Assembly (NCBI RefSeq): GCF_009745985.1
Contig: NZ_WFIX01000182.1
Coordinates: 310,001-374,000, forward strand
Reading direction: 5' to 3'
Origin: Microbacterium karelineae
GTDB taxonomy: Bacteria > Actinomycetota > Actinomycetes > Actinomycetales > Microbacteriaceae
DNA: 64,000 nt
The notes beneath the pieces were generated by a model, which was given only the letters and a program-made list of their open reading frames with translations, did no database searches and was not told the DNA's origin. Of this stretch, positions 1-10,655 are shown one piece after another; the stretch's first letter is position 1, and each line of letters begins with the position of its first letter. Made by a program: the position numbers and the translations under genes.

Positions 1-1281
1 CTCGACCATGACGCGCACGAGCGCCTCGGTGCCCGAGGGGCGCAGGAGCACGCGACCGGTGTCGCCGAGCTCGGCCGCGACGGCGGCGACGGCGCTCTGC
101 ACGCCCTCATCGTCGACGCGCGACTTGTCGACGCCCGTCACGTTGATCATCGTCTGCGGCAGCACCGTCATGATCGACGCGAGCTCCGCGAGGGACTTCC
201 CCGTGCGCGCCATCTCGCCCACGATCTGCAGGCCCGTGAGCAGGCCGTCGCCCGTGGTCGAGTGCTCGTTCATGATGACGTGCCCCGACTGCTCGCCGCC
301 GAGCGAGTAGCCGTCGCGGTTCATCGCTTCGAGGACGTAGCGGTCGCCCACCGCGGTCTGGAGCACGCGGATCCCCCGCTCCTCCATCGCGATCTTCAGC
401 CCGAGGTTGCTCATGACCGTCGCGACGAGCGTGTCGGCCGCGAGCATGCCGCGCTCGTGCAGCGAGGCGGCGAGGATCGCCATGATCTGGTCGCCGTCGA
501 TCGTGCGCCCGGCCGCGTCGACCGCGAGGCACCGATCGGCGTCGCCGTCGTGTGCGATCCCGACGTCGGCGCCCAGGGCGACCACCGTATCGGCGAGGCC
601 GTCGAGGTGCGTGGATCCGACGCCGTCGTTGATGTTGAGACCGTCGGGGTCGGCGCCGATGACGGTCACCTTCGCGCCCGCGTCGGCGAACATCTGCGGC
701 GAGACGCCGGAGGCGGCTCCGTTCGCGCAGTCGATGACGACGTGGATCCCGTCGAGGCGCGCCGGGAGCGTGCCGAGCAGGTGCAGGACGTAGCGGTCCT
801 CAGCGTCGGCGAAGCGCGCGATGCGTCCGACGTCGCCGCCCGTGGGCAGCAGCTTCGGTCGCTCGAGGTAGCGCTCGATGCGCTCTTCGACGACATCGGG
901 CAGCTTGATGCCGCCGTGCGCGAAGATCTTGATCCCGTTGTCGTGCGCCGGGTTGTGCGACGCCGAGATCATGACGCCGAAGTCCGCATCGAAGTCGTTC
1001 ACGAGGAACGCGAGCGCGGGCGTCGGGATGACCCCCGCGTCGTAGACGTCGACCCCGCTCGAGGCGAGACCCGCCGCGACCGCCGCCCCCAGGAAGTCCC
1101 CCGAGATGCGCGGATCGCGCGCGATGACCGCCTTGGCGCGGCGGCCCTCGGCGCGACGCGCCTCGGCGGAACGCCCCTGGCCCAGGACGACGGCAGTCGC
1201 CTGGGCCAGGGAGAGAGCAAGGTCGGCGGTGAGGACTCCGTTGGCGAGTCCTCGAACGCCATCCGTGCCGAAGAGAGCCAT
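1..1281 (-). CDS. glmM: Phosphoglucosamine mutase (3' end beyond window)
   Basis: GlmM interconverts glucosamine-6-phosphate and glucosamine-1-phosphate in the cytoplasm, on the route to UDP-GlcNAc and peptidoglycan. The N-terminus [11 protein letters not shown] is characteristic. The phosphoserine loop ISASHNP places the active serine at about residue 108, the metal loop reads DGDADR, and the GGEQSGH sugar-binding loop and the RPSGTE phosphate-binding motif near the end are both visible. The window holds 427 codons of a family usually near 450 residues, so only about 20-25 C-terminal residues are missing. The gene follows rpsI by 10 bases on the same strand, the usual rplM-rpsI-glmM order in Actinobacteria. 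Identification is secure. Confidence 0.97.
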   Translation of the reverse strand, partial: MALFGTDGVRGLANGVLTADLALSLAQATAVVLGQGRSAEARRAEGRRAKAVIARDPRISGDFLGAAVAAGLASSGVDVYDAGVIPTPALAFLVNDFDADFGVMISASHNPAHDNGIKIFAHGGIKLPDVVEERIERYLERPKLLPTGGDVGRIARFADAEDRYVLHLLGTLPARLDGIHVVIDCANGAASGVSPQMFADAGAKVTVIGADPDGLNINDGVGSTHLDGLADTVVALGADVGIAHDGDADRCLAVDAAGRTIDGDQIMAILAASLHERGMLAADTLVATVMSNLGLKIAMEERGIRVLQTAVGDRYVLEAMNRDGYSLGGEQSGHVIMNEHSTTGDGLLTGLQIVGEMARTGKSLAELASIMTVLPQTMINVTGVDKSRVDDEGVQSAVAAVAAELGDTGRVLLRPSGTEALVRVMVE

Positions 1282-1291
1282 CAGCCCTCGA

Positions 1292-1756
1292 TCAGCGCTT
1301 CGAGAACTGCGATGCCTTGCGGGCCTTCTTGAGACCGGCCTTCTTGCGCTCGATGACGCGAGCGTCGCGCGTGAGGAAGCCGGCCTTCTTGAGGGCGGGA
1401 CGGTTGTTGTCGCGGTCGATCTCGTTGAGAGCGCGCGCGATCGCGAGGCGGAGCGCGCCGGCCTGACCCGAGGGGCCACCGCCGTTGATGCGCGCGATCA
1501 CGTCGTACGAGCCCGAGAGGCCGAGGAGCGTGAAGGGGTCGGTGATGAGCTGCTGGTGGAGCTTGTTGGGGAAGTACTCCTCCAGCGGGCGGCCGTTCAC
1601 CGTGAAGGCACCCGAGCCGGGGTTCAGCCGCGCGCGGGCGATGGCCTGCTTGCGACGGCCCACTGCGGCGCCGGGGACGCTGACAACGGGGCGCGGAGCC
1701 TCGACCTCGGCCTCGGCCGGGGTCTCGGTGGAGTAGTTCTGAACGTCTTCAGTCAC
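1292..1756 (-). CDS. rpsI: 30S ribosomal protein S9
   Basis: S9 is a 154-residue protein of the small ribosomal subunit whose C-terminal tail reaches the P-site tRNA. The body starts near [15 protein letters not shown] and contains the [19 protein letters not shown] core. It ends in the expected basic tail [12 protein letters not shown]. About 30 poorly conserved N-terminal residues precede the S9 fold, as is common in actinobacterial S9. The GTG start is supported by an AAGGA ribosome binding site 9 bases upstream. It lies 25 bases after rplM and is almost certainly co-transcribed with it. Confidence 0.98.
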   Translation of the reverse strand: MTEDVQNYSTETPAEAEVEAPRPVVSVPGAAVGRRKQAIARARLNPGSGAFTVNGRPLEEYFPNKLHQQLITDPFTLLGLSGSYDVIARINGGGPSGQAGALRLAIARALNEIDRDNNRPALKKAGFLTRDARVIERKKAGLKKARKASQFSKR

Positions 1757-1781
1757 GAGTTGGTCCTTTTAGCCGCGGCGC

Positions 1782-2228
1782 TTACTGGGCGACCTGGTCG
1801 AGGGTGTACGTCTGGGGCTGCTGAGCGGCGTGCGGGTGCTCGGCACCGGCGTACACCTTGAGCTTCGACAGCTGCTCACGCCCCAGCGTGTTCTTGGGGA
1901 GCATGCCGCGGACGGCCTTCTCGACGGCGCGAACCGGGTTCTTCGCGAGGAGCTCCTCGTAGTTGACCGACTTCAGCCCGCCCGGGAAGCCCGAGTGGCG
2001 GTAGGCGCGCTTGTTCTGCGCCTTGTTGCCCGTGAGGGCGACCTTGCCGGCGTTGACGATGACGACGTAGTCGCCCATGTCGACGTGGGGAGCGAAGGTG
2101 GTCTTGTGCTTGCCGCGAAGGAGCGCGGCGGTGTGCGAGGCGAGGCGGCCGAGAACGACGTCGGTTGCGTCGATCACGAGCCACTTGCGCTGAGCGTCAC
2201 CGGCCTTCGGGGTGTAAGTGCGCGTCAC
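1782..2228 (-). CDS. rplM: 50S ribosomal protein L13
   Basis: L13 is an early-assembling large-subunit protein. The 148-residue product begins [15 protein letters not shown] and contains the L13 signatures [17 protein letters not shown] and [12 protein letters not shown] chose the GTG at 2226-2228 because the protein then starts exactly where the family starts; longer in-frame extensions to about 2273 add residues not seen in L13. It is the first gene of rplM-rpsI-glmM on the minus strand. A TACTGTAGAT stretch near 2358-2367 (minus strand) is a plausible -10 region for the operon. Confidence 0.97.
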   Translation of the reverse strand: MTRTYTPKAGDAQRKWLVIDATDVVLGRLASHTAALLRGKHKTTFAPHVDMGDYVVIVNAGKVALTGNKAQNKRAYRHSGFPGGLKSVNYEELLAKNPVRAVEKAVRGMLPKNTLGREQLSKLKVYAGAEHPHAAQQPQTYTLDQVAQ

Positions 2229-2409
2229 GATAGTGCTGCTTTCTTGTCGAACGGAGATGGTCGTGAATCCCACTCCGGGGCGGTTGTCGGGCGATGCCGT
2301 GCCAACTCAGCCGGTGGAGGGCTCACGTTCGCGGCGCGCGCACGTGCGCGCACCAAAGATCTACAGTACCCGATCAGGAGCGCGAGCGCGAATGGGACAC
2401 AATGGACGC

Positions 2410-3180
2410 ATGACCTCAGCTCAGCCGCTCGTCGTGGCGTTCGACCTCGACGACACGCTCGCTCCCTCGAAGTCGCCCGTGGATCCGCGCGTCGCCCAGC
2501 AGCTCGTCGATCTCGCGCGCCGCGTCGAGGTGGCCATCATCTCGGGCGGCCAGATCGCCCAGTTCCGCGCGCAGGTCGTCGACCGCCTGCCCGACGCGGC
2601 CGACGCCCTCGCGCACATCCACCTGCTGCCGACGTGCGGCACGGCGTACTACCGCCACGACGGATCCGACTTCGCCCTGCTCTACTCGCGCGACCTCACC
2701 GGCGATGAGAAGGCGCGCGCGCTCGCGGCGGTCGAGGAGGAGGCGCAGCGCCTCGGCTACTGGGAGTCCGAGACGTGGGGCCCGATCCTCGAGGACCGCG
2801 GCTCGCAGATCACGTTCTCGGCGCTCGGCCAGGCGGCGCCCGTCGAGGCGAAGAAGGCATGGGATCCGACGAGCGAGAAGAAGTCGGCCCTGCGCGACGC
2901 CGTCGCGGCCCGCGTGCCCGACCTCGAGGTGCGCTCCGGCGGATCCACATCGGTCGACATCACCCGCAAGGGCATCGACAAGGCGTACGGCATGAACCAG
3001 CTCGCCGAGCAGACCGGGATCGCGCTCGACGACATGCTCTTCTACGGCGACCGCCTCGACCCGGACGGCAACGACCGCCCCGTTCTCGACATGGGCGTGC
3101 CCTGCATCGAGGTCACGGGCTGGGAGGACACGGCCGACAAGCTCGACTCGCTGCTCGCCGAGCTGGCCGTGCGGGTGTGA
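2410..3180 (+). CDS. HAD-superfamily hydrolase, subfamily IIB (Cof-like sugar phosphatase)
   Basis: A 256-residue cytoplasmic phosphatase-like protein. HAD motif I is FDLDDTLAP with the nucleophile Asp12 and acid/base Asp14. Motif II is the serine of IISGGQ, motif III the lysine of TRKGIDKAYG, and motif IV FYGDRLDPDGND. The large C2 cap between motifs II and III places it in subfamily IIB, which includes phosphomannomutases and sugar phosphatases; the real substrate cannot be read from sequence. The ATG follows a CACAAT box by 6 bases, a layout that suggests a leaderless transcript. It is divergent from rplM. Confidence 0.85.
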   Translation: MTSAQPLVVAFDLDDTLAPSKSPVDPRVAQQLVDLARRVEVAIISGGQIAQFRAQVVDRLPDAADALAHIHLLPTCGTAYYRHDGSDFALLYSRDLTGDEKARALAAVEEEAQRLGYWESETWGPILEDRGSQITFSALGQAAPVEAKKAWDPTSEKKSALRDAVAARVPDLEVRSGGSTSVDITRKGIDKAYGMNQLAEQTGIALDDMLFYGDRLDPDGNDRPVLDMGVPCIEVTGWEDTADKLDSLLAELAVRV

Positions 3181-3221
3181 CGCCCCGGTTCGGGGCACCG
3201 GACGACGCCGAGGATCCGACG

Positions 3222-4490
3222 ATGTTCTCGACGTCTCCCGCCGACCCCGAGAGCGTTCCGACGCCGCGCGCATCGATCGCCGCCGCGCCGCCCGAGACGT
3301 CGATGGGCGCATTGCTCCGCAGCCGCGAGCTGTGGGCATCACGGCGCTTCCACCGCCTCGCACGGATCCTGATCCTCATCGCGACGGCGACGATGATCGC
3401 CGTCAACGTGGCCTTCGTGATCTCCGACGGCGCGCTGCCGCCGGTCGACATCGTCGCGTTCCTTCTCTACGCGAGCATCGGACTCTTCGCCTGGCGTCCG
3501 CACATCGCCTCTTTCGTCGTCCTCGCATTCACGGCGATCGGCCTCGTCGCCTACGGCAGCGCCGGGATGCTCCTCACCACCGCGCTGGCGTACGGGCTCG
3601 TCGCCGCGAGCTGCGCCGTCTGGGTCATGTCCGCATACGCCGCCGCGATCGCGGCTCTCACGGTCTACGCGGCCGTCGCCGACACGAACCTGACCGACGC
3701 GGGCCCCATCGGCATGGCCGGCGCCGCCGTCATCGCGTTCCTCGTCGGCTTCGCGTTCCGGGTCGCGACGACGCGCGAGCGCGCGCTCGAACGGGAGCGG
3801 ATCCATGCGGTCGAAGGCCTGATGCGCATGGCCCACGACGAGCAGGAGCGCATCGCCGACGAGCTGCACGACGGCATCGCGCACGACCTCACCCTCATCC
3901 GATTCCATTCCCAGGCGCTCCCGCTCCACACGGAAGACGCCGACCGCGAGATCTCGCTCACGACGATCCAGGGCTCGTCCGAGCGCGCCCTCACCAGCAT
4001 CCGTTCGCTGCTCGAGGTCATCCGCGGCGCGGACGGGCCGTTCACCGACCTCGAACCGCGCTACGGCGAACGCATCGAGCGCGTGATCCCCTCCCTCACC
4101 ACGCTGCTCGGCAACACGGGGATCCGCGCCCGCTCGTCGGCGTCCGAACCCGAGGATCCGCTCGCCGAGCCTGTGAACCGCGCGCTGACGCAGGTCGCCA
4201 TCGAGGCCGCCACGAACATCATCAAGCACGCGCCGCGCTCCGTCTCGGCGCAGATCGAGCTCACGCGCCGCGACAGCGAGGTCGAGCGCGCGATCCTCAA
4301 CGTCGACCAGGGCGCCGCGCCGCGGCGACCGTCGGGCGGCCGCGGCATCGCCCGGTCGCGCACGCGCATCGAGCAGCTCGGCGGCCGCCTGCACGCCGGG
4401 TCCACCGTCAACGGCTGGGTCGTCACCGCGATCCTCCCCCTCGACACCCGGCACGCAGACGCCGCCCCGGCCGCGCTCGGCGCGAGCTGA
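3222..4490 (+). CDS. Sensor histidine kinase, NarL/DesK type, orphan
   Basis: A 422-residue membrane histidine kinase. About five or six hydrophobic segments between residues 45 and 185 form an integral membrane sensor. They are followed by the HisKA_3 dimerisation helix with ADELHDGIAHDL, where His216 is the likely phosphorylation site. The HATPase domain has an N-box-like AIEAATNIIKHA and a G-box GGRGIARSR. ATG at 3222 is preferred because GAGGAT lies just upstream; a GTG at 3177 overlapping the preceding stop is the alternative. No response regulator gene lies beside it, which is unusual because this class is normally paired with a LuxR-type regulator. The HATPase region looks short, lacking a clear second G-box. 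Confidence 0.85.
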   Translation: MFSTSPADPESVPTPRASIAAAPPETSMGALLRSRELWASRRFHRLARILILIATATMIAVNVAFVISDGALPPVDIVAFLLYASIGLFAWRPHIASFVVLAFTAIGLVAYGSAGMLLTTALAYGLVAASCAVWVMSAYAAAIAALTVYAAVADTNLTDAGPIGMAGAAVIAFLVGFAFRVATTRERALERERIHAVEGLMRMAHDEQERIADELHDGIAHDLTLIRFHSQALPLHTEDADREISLTTIQGSSERALTSIRSLLEVIRGADGPFTDLEPRYGERIERVIPSLTTLLGNTGIRARSSASEPEDPLAEPVNRALTQVAIEAATNIIKHAPRSVSAQIELTRRDSEVERAILNVDQGAAPRRPSGGRGIARSRTRIEQLGGRLHAGSTVNGWVVTAILPLDTRHADAAPAALGAS

Positions 4491-4521
4491 GCGGACCGGG
4501 GCGGCGCCTGGAGGTGTCAGC

Positions 4522-5955
<1,434 letters not shown>

Positions 5956-5995
5956 GAACTGACCCGAATCCATCGATGGCCCTGGAACGGGCACC

Positions 5996-6676
5996 TCAGT
6001 GGCCGTGGCGGCGGTACTCGGCCTCGACGAGGATCGGCAGGTGGTCGCTGGAGCCCTGCGGCAGCGTCGAGATGTCGCCGATCGACAGCCCGCGGCTCGT
6101 GACGAAGTCGTAGTGCCCCTTGAAGAAGCGGTAGCGCGTGTAGGTGCGCGAGCTGCTCAGCGTCATGTCGTAGCCGTGCTCGCGGATCCGGTCGCCCAGG
6201 CGCTCCTTGAAGACGGGATAGTTGTAGTCGCCGACCATGAGCGTCGGCGTGCCGGGGCCGAGCTGCTCGAGCGCCTGCAGGGCCGCGCGGATCTGCGTGC
6301 GCCGCAGCGAGTTCAGCGCCGTCAGCGGGGCGGCATGGAACGAGGCCATCGTGATCTCGCGGCCCGCGTCGATGTCGAACAGCTGCACCCCGAGCAGCCG
6401 CTCGTGCGCGGGCTTGAGCACGACATCGTGCAGCGACTTCTTCAGCCCCATCGACACGGACTCCACGAAGCGATATCCGTTCTCGCGGTAGTACAGGGCG
6501 AGACCGAGCCGGTTCCGGTCGGTGGCGGCGGCGAGCCGCAGCCCGTCGATCCGCGCGGGCAGATGCTCGACATCCGCCTCCTGCAGGCAGACGACATCGG
6601 GCTCCCACCGCTCGACCCGCGCACCGAGCTCGGCGGCGGCGGCGTGCTTCCGCAGGTTGTACGACAGGACTCGCAT
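5996..6676 (-). CDS. Endonuclease/exonuclease/phosphatase (EEP) family protein
   Basis: A 226-residue protein of the metal-dependent EEP fold, which includes DNase I-like nucleases and phosphodiesterases. Visible motifs are MRVLSYNLRKH at the start, the metal-binding glutamate of CLQEAD, the catalytic region SFHAAPL, GDYNYPVF, and the terminal SSDHLPILVE. No signal peptide is present, so a cytoplasmic location is likely. Homologues in high-GC Gram-positives are usually annotated only as EEP-family proteins, and the substrate is not predictable here. It lies 47 bases downstream of truA on the same strand. Confidence 0.85.
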   Translation of the reverse strand: MRVLSYNLRKHAAAAELGARVERWEPDVVCLQEADVEHLPARIDGLRLAAATDRNRLGLALYYRENGYRFVESVSMGLKKSLHDVVLKPAHERLLGVQLFDIDAGREITMASFHAAPLTALNSLRRTQIRAALQALEQLGPGTPTLMVGDYNYPVFKERLGDRIREHGYDMTLSSSRTYTRYRFFKGHYDFVTSRGLSIGDISTLPQGSSDHLPILVEAEYRRHGH

Positions 6677-6723
6677 AGTGCTCTCACGGTAGACCTGCGG
6701 CGTGGCCGCGCGGTAGCTCCCCG

Positions 6724-7662
6724 CTATGAACTTCCGATGACCTCGTTCGGATCGCGGCGGGCCCGCGTCTGCTCCGCGCGCGCGGCCAGCTGGTCGTCCG
6801 CCGGATAGCCGACCTCGGTGAGGGTGAGGCCGCGCGCCTCGCGCACCGCGAAGGCGCTCGTGCGGGTCAGCTCGTCGCGCAGCCGGACGACATCGGCGAC
6901 GCCGAGGCGCCCCTCCCCCACGGCGACGCAGGCGCCGACGAGCGCCCGCACCATCGAGTGGCAGAAGGCGTCGGCCTTCACGTTCGCGACGAGCACGCCC
7001 TGCTCGTCGCGACGCCAGTCGAACTCGAGCAGCGTGCGGATCGTCGTCGCCTCCGGGCGCGGCTTGCAGTAGGCCGCGAAGTCGTGCAGGCCCACGAGGG
7101 ATCGTGCGGCGGCGTCCATCGCCTCGCCGTCGAGCCGTGCCCGCACGTGCGTCGTGTCGTGGCGGCGCAGCGGGTCGTATCCGGCCGCGAGATCGGCGAT
7201 GCGGTACGCGTAGCGCCGCCACGTCGCGGAGAACCGGGCGTCGAAGCCGGCGTGCGCCGTCGAGGTGCGCGTGACGGCGGCGTCGGCATACGGTCGCAGG
7301 ACGCCCTGGATCCGGCGCGCGAGCGCGGCCACCGGATCTGCGGGGGTCTCCCGCCCCCGCCGCGCCTCGGTCGCCCGCGCCCACTGCGCCTCGTCGAGGT
7401 CGACGTGCGCGACCTGCCCCGTCGCGTGCACGCCCGCGTCGGTGCGGCCGGCGACGACGAGCCGCGCGTCGCTGCGGAGGATCCGCGCGAGCGCGTCCTC
7501 GATCGTGCCCTGCACGGTGCGGAGGCCGGGCTGCCTGGCCCAGCCGCTGAACCCGGAGCCGTCGTACGCGATGTCGAGGCGCACGCGCCGGGCCGCCCCA
7601 CCATCCCGTTCATATGACCCGGCCCCACCACTCGGCGCGCCGGAGTCGTCGGTTCGGGTCAT
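6724..7662 (-). CDS. truA: tRNA pseudouridine(38-40) synthase TruA
   Basis: TruA converts uridines 38-40 of the tRNA anticodon arm to pseudouridine. The catalytic aspartate is Asp75 in GRTDAGVHATGQ; other family hallmarks are RLDIAYDGSGFSGWA, DARFSATWRRYAYRI and the SMVRALVGACVAVGEGR segment. At 312 residues it is slightly longer than the usual 260-290 because of about 25 poorly conserved N-terminal residues. A GTG at 7680 that overlaps the mtnN stop as GTGA is an alternative start adding six residues. In many Actinobacteria truA follows rplQ; here it has joined the mtnN-luxS strand. Confidence 0.95.
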   Translation of the reverse strand: MTRTDDSGAPSGGAGSYERDGGAARRVRLDIAYDGSGFSGWARQPGLRTVQGTIEDALARILRSDARLVVAGRTDAGVHATGQVAHVDLDEAQWARATEARRGRETPADPVAALARRIQGVLRPYADAAVTRTSTAHAGFDARFSATWRRYAYRIADLAAGYDPLRRHDTTHVRARLDGEAMDAAARSLVGLHDFAAYCKPRPEATTIRTLLEFDWRRDEQGVLVANVKADAFCHSMVRALVGACVAVGEGRLGVADVVRLRDELTRTSAFAVREARGLTLTEVGYPADDQLAARAEQTRARRDPNEVIGSS

Positions 7663-7676
7663 ATCGACGGGAGGGG

Positions 7677-8363
7677 TCACGCCGCGAGCCGCGCGAGCGC
7701 GTCGATCACGGCGGCCGCCGAGCGCGATGCGGCGTCGTCGATATGCGTCTCGAACTCGCCCGCGTCCGGCGCGCACAGGTCGCTCACGGCCCGGCACACC
7801 GCGAAGCGCGCGGAGTGGTTGAACGCGACCTGCGCGATCGCGGCCGTCTCCATGTCGACCGTCAGCGCCTCGGGGAAGTCGGCGCGCAGCCGGTGCGCGA
7901 GGTCGGCCGTCACGAAGGCCTCGCCGGATCCCATCGCACCGCGGCGCGCGCCGCCCGCGCCCGCGAGCGCGGTCGCCAGCTGCGGATCCGTCGGGTACGT
8001 GGCGGGCATGCCGGGCACCTGACCGAGCGCGTAGCCGAACGCGGTCGCATCTGCGGCGACGTTCACGACGTCCGAGCCGACGACGATGTCGCCGACCGCG
8101 ACGTCCGCGCCGAGGCCCCCCGCGGATCCCGCGCTGATGAGGATGACACCCTCGGGGCCGTAGCGGAGGATCGCGCCCGTCGCGGCGTCGGCGGCGTTGA
8201 CCATGCCGATGCCGCTCGTGACGAGCACGATCGTCGCGCCCCCGAGCACGACGCCGCGATGGGTGGCGCGGCCGACCTCGATGGACTCGCTGACCTCGCG
8301 GGCGGCGTCGAGGAAGGGCTGGGCCTCCTCCTCCATCGCGACCTGGATGACGATCGCCGTCAT
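7677..8363 (-). CDS. mtnN: 5'-methylthioadenosine/S-adenosylhomocysteine nucleosidase
   Basis: MtnN (Pfs) removes adenine from S-adenosylhomocysteine and methylthioadenosine, producing S-ribosylhomocysteine for LuxS. The 228-residue product shows the family start AMEEEAQPF with a catalytic glutamate near residues 11-13, the glycine-rich ISAGSAGGL, VDMETAAIAQVA with Glu172, and RAVSDLCAPD with the general acid Asp195. It begins two bases after the luxS stop codon, so the two successive enzymes of the activated methyl cycle are translated from one transcript. Confidence 0.95.
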   Translation of the reverse strand: MTAIVIQVAMEEEAQPFLDAAREVSESIEVGRATHRGVVLGGATIVLVTSGIGMVNAADAATGAILRYGPEGVILISAGSAGGLGADVAVGDIVVGSDVVNVAADATAFGYALGQVPGMPATYPTDPQLATALAGAGGARRGAMGSGEAFVTADLAHRLRADFPEALTVDMETAAIAQVAFNHSARFAVCRAVSDLCAPDAGEFETHIDDAASRSAAAVIDALARLAA

Positions 8364-8365
8364 GC

Positions 8366-8854
8366 TCACGCCTCCGTGGATCCGTCCGCGAACACCGTGA
8401 GCCACTCCTCGCGGCGGGCGAGGAAGACGAGCGCCGCCTGCTGCGCGCCCTCGAGCGTGTGGTTCGCGCCCCAGCCGCACTGCACCTCGTTCGCGGCGGG
8501 CACCTCGGTCGCGTCGGCCACGTCGGCCAGGGTCTCCCCGACGAGCTCCGCGACGTCCTCGACCGTGTGCTCGCCCTGCAGGATGAGGTAGAAGCCCGTC
8601 TGGCAGCCCATGGGCGAGAAGTCGATGACGCGGTCAGAGTGCTCGCGGCTCTTCTCGGCGAACAGGTGCTCGAGCGAGTGGATGACGGGCATCTCGAGGT
8701 GGTCGACGTTCGGCTGCGCGAAGCGCACGTCGTACTTGACGATCACGTCGCCGGCCGGCAGCTGCTTGCGGTCGGCCAGCCGCAGGTACGGCGCGGCTAC
8801 GGCCCGGTGGTCGAGGTTGAAGGATTCGACGTTCATGCGCGGCGTATCGGTCAC
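8366..8854 (-). CDS. luxS: S-ribosylhomocysteine lyase LuxS
   Basis: LuxS cleaves S-ribosylhomocysteine to homocysteine and DPD, the precursor of autoinducer-2. All active-site residues are in place: metal ligands His59 and His63 in HSLEH, Cys126 in QCGWGA, and the catalytic Cys84 in MGCQTGFY. Length (162 residues) is normal. The GTG start is preferred because a TAGCCT box lies exactly 6 bases upstream; an ATG six codons in is possible. With mtnN it forms a two-gene recycling pair. Whether AI-2 is used as a signal cannot be judged, since no Lsr uptake genes are visible. Confidence 0.97.
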   Translation of the reverse strand: MTDTPRMNVESFNLDHRAVAAPYLRLADRKQLPAGDVIVKYDVRFAQPNVDHLEMPVIHSLEHLFAEKSREHSDRVIDFSPMGCQTGFYLILQGEHTVEDVAELVGETLADVADATEVPAANEVQCGWGANHTLEGAQQAALVFLARREEWLTVFADGSTEA

Positions 8855-8860
8855 TCCCCC

Positions 8861-8866
8861 AGGCTA
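8861..8866 (-). promoter_or_regulatory. -10 box (TAGCCT) of luxS, leaderless layout
   Basis: TAGCCT on the minus strand is followed by 6 bases (GGGGGA) and the GTG start of luxS. This spacing puts the transcription start at or next to the start codon. Confidence 0.6.
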
Positions 8867-8885
8867 CCGGCGACCACCCCGCGGA

Positions 8886-9374
8886 TCAGTCGGCGTCGCG
8901 GACGCGGCGCACGAACTCGCGCATGCGGCGGGCCGTGCTGTCGATGCGGAAGTCGACGTTCGCGCGGAACTCGTTCGGCGCCAGCGGGTGCGCGATCCGC
9001 ACATTCTGGTGGCACGACGCGTCGGCGCACATATACGTGCCGATGCTCTCCGCGCGCCGCCCCGCCTCGCCGCCCTTCCGCGCGCTCATCATCGTGACCT
9101 GGTTGCCGGGCTGCATCGTGCGGCAGATGTTGCAGATCCCGTTGTGGGCGCGCGCGGACGACAACGCAGCGCGCAGCACGATCCCCGTCGGGTCGCCGTC
9201 GAGCTCGACGATGGCATAGCAGCGCCCGCGATCGGACGGATCCCGCCAGGCGAGGAAGTCGAGATGGAACCAGTCGACGAGCATCAGATCGGCCGGCAGG
9301 TCGAGGACCTCGAGGTCTCGGTCGTCCGCGTTGACGAACGACGCACGGATGTCGGGTGCCGTGAGCTCCTGCAT
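8886..9374 (-). CDS. FBP-domain protein (FusB/EF-G-binding-like fold)
   Basis: A 162-residue cytoplasmic protein resembling the actinobacterial FBP family, related to the EF-G-binding C-terminal domain of FusB/FusC. It has an N-terminal helical part, the LVDWFHLDFLAWRDP segment, and a treble-clef zinc site formed by CNIC and the later CADASC pair, followed by an arginine-rich tail. FusB-type proteins bind EF-G and rescue fusidic-acid-stalled ribosomes; whether this one does is unknown. A TAAACT box lies 9 bases before the ATG. It is divergent from the YajQ-family gene. Confidence 0.75.
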   Translation of the reverse strand: MQELTAPDIRASFVNADDRDLEVLDLPADLMLVDWFHLDFLAWRDPSDRGRCYAIVELDGDPTGIVLRAALSSARAHNGICNICRTMQPGNQVTMMSARKGGEAGRRAESIGTYMCADASCHQNVRIAHPLAPNEFRANVDFRIDSTARRMREFVRRVRDAD

Positions 9375-9402
9375 GGTCCCGTCAGTTTAGGGCCGCCCAT
9401 CG

Positions 9403-9408
9403 TAGGCT
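9403..9408 (+). promoter_or_regulatory. -10 box (TAGGCT) of the YajQ-family gene, leaderless layout
   Basis: TAGGCT is followed by GGAGTC and then the ATG at 9415, a 6-base spacing. The 40-base divergent region with the FBP gene contains only this box and the opposing TAAACT. Confidence 0.6.
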
Positions 9409-9414
9409 GGAGTC

Positions 9415-9909
9415 ATGGCCGACAGCAGCTTCGACATCGTCAGTGAGATCGACCGCCAGGAGGCGGACAACGCGCTCAACCAGGCGCGCAAGGAGATCAG
9501 CCAGCGCTACGACTTCCGCGGCACCGAAACGGATGTCGCCTGGTCGGGCGAGCAGATCCTCATCACCTCGAACACGGAGGACCGCGCGACCGCCGCGCTC
9601 GACGTCCTGCAGTCGAAGATGATCAAGCGCGGAATCTCGCTCAAGAGCCTCGACAGCGGCGAACCCTTCGAGAGCGGCAAGCAGTCGAAGATCGTCACCT
9701 CCCTCAAGGAGGGCATCGCCCAGGACGTCGCGAAGAAGATCGGCAAGATCATCCGCGACGAGGCGCCCAAGGGCGTCAAGAGCCAGATCCAGGGCGACGA
9801 GATCCGCGTCAGCTCGAAGAGCCGCGACGACCTGCAGGCCGTCATCGCGCTTCTCAAGGGCAAGGAAGACGAGCTCGACGTCGCGCTGCAGTTCCAGAAC
9901 TACCGGTGA
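9415..9909 (+). CDS. YajQ family nucleotide-binding protein (UPF0234)
   Basis: A 164-residue protein that matches the YajQ/UPF0234 family along its length: N-terminal [10 protein letters not shown], the RYDFRGTET motif, and the C-terminal [16 protein letters not shown] and ALQFQNYR. The fold is two ferredoxin-like domains. Some proteobacterial members bind cyclic di-GMP and affect transcription; the role in Actinobacteria is not settled. The following gene overlaps its stop codon as GTGA, implying coupled translation. Confidence 0.9.
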   Translation: MADSSFDIVSEIDRQEADNALNQARKEISQRYDFRGTETDVAWSGEQILITSNTEDRATAALDVLQSKMIKRGISLKSLDSGEPFESGKQSKIVTSLKEGIAQDVAKKIGKIIRDEAPKGVKSQIQGDEIRVSSKSRDDLQAVIALLKGKEDELDVALQFQNYR

Positions 9910-10523
9910 CCGACCCCTCGCTCGAGCTCGCCCTACGGTGCGTCGATGCCGACGCGCTCGCGGGGCGGCTCGACGAGTGGGGCTGGTCGACCGTCGTCGA
10001 CGAGAATGTCGGCGCACCCGTCATCGGCCGGGGCCTCTTCGACCGCCTGCATGACGCGGCGGGCGTCGCCGCGGAGTTCCCCATCGGCAACGCCGGCGTC
10101 GTGCACGTCTACGGCTACCTGTTCTCGCGGGTCGTCACGCCCTACGGGCTGAAGTCCGATCGCTGGACCGACGGGATCCTCGCGGCGGCGCTCGGCCTGC
10201 CTGCGAGCGCCTTCCGCCTCGGCGACAGCGCCGACGAGACTCCCCTGCAGCGCGCGACCGACGCGGCGCTGCCCCTCCTCCTGGCTCCCCCGGCCGACGC
10301 CGCCGTGGTCGAGCAGCACGTCGGCGACGCGATGACGCGCGCCGTGATCACGCGCCCCGCGACCGACGGATCCGGCGCCCTCGTCTCCGGAATCGATACG
10401 GGCCGCGGCTTCCGCCTCATCACCCTCTTCCCGGTCGTCGACGCGCGCGCCTTCGCGCGCGAGGCCGCGGCCGAGCCTCCGCGCCTGCGCTGGAACGCGG
10501 CGCTGCCGCCGCACGCCGTCTGA
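9906..10523 (+). CDS. Protein of unknown function coupled to the YajQ gene
   Basis: I do not recognise this 205-residue protein. It lacks a signal peptide and membrane segments and is acidic with alanine-rich stretches. Residues 65-110 ([19 protein letters not shown] onward) read like a structured core, with further ordered stretches to about residue 190. The GTG start overlaps the upstream stop by four bases, so the two proteins are probably made together. A long hairpin lies just after its stop. Codon usage matches its neighbours, so it is a real gene rather than a shadow. Confidence 0.7.
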   Translation: MTDPSLELALRCVDADALAGRLDEWGWSTVVDENVGAPVIGRGLFDRLHDAAGVAAEFPIGNAGVVHVYGYLFSRVVTPYGLKSDRWTDGILAAALGLPASAFRLGDSADETPLQRATDAALPLLLAPPADAAVVEQHVGDAMTRAVITRPATDGSGALVSGIDTGRGFRLITLFPVVDARAFAREAAAEPPRLRWNAALPPHAV

Positions 10524-10548
10524 GGCGCGGGGCCTCCCGCGCGCCCAT

Positions 10549-10620
10549 CCGCCGGAGAGTCGCCCGAACGACGGATCCGTACGCCCGTTCCGATCCGTCG
10601 AATCGGCGATTCTCCGGCGG
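10549..10620. repeat. Long intergenic inverted repeat (type D)
   Basis: The outer arms are CCGCCGGAGAGTCGCC on the left and CGGCGATTCTCCGGCGG on the right, pairing with one mismatch and a short bulge. A further inner pair, ACGGATC with GATCCGT, lies inside. No run of T follows, so it is not a classical intrinsic terminator, though it sits after the unknown gene and could stop or protect its transcript. Confidence 0.7.
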
Positions 10621-10655
10621 TCGGGTCGCCGCGCGGCGCCCGCGCGACACCGGAT

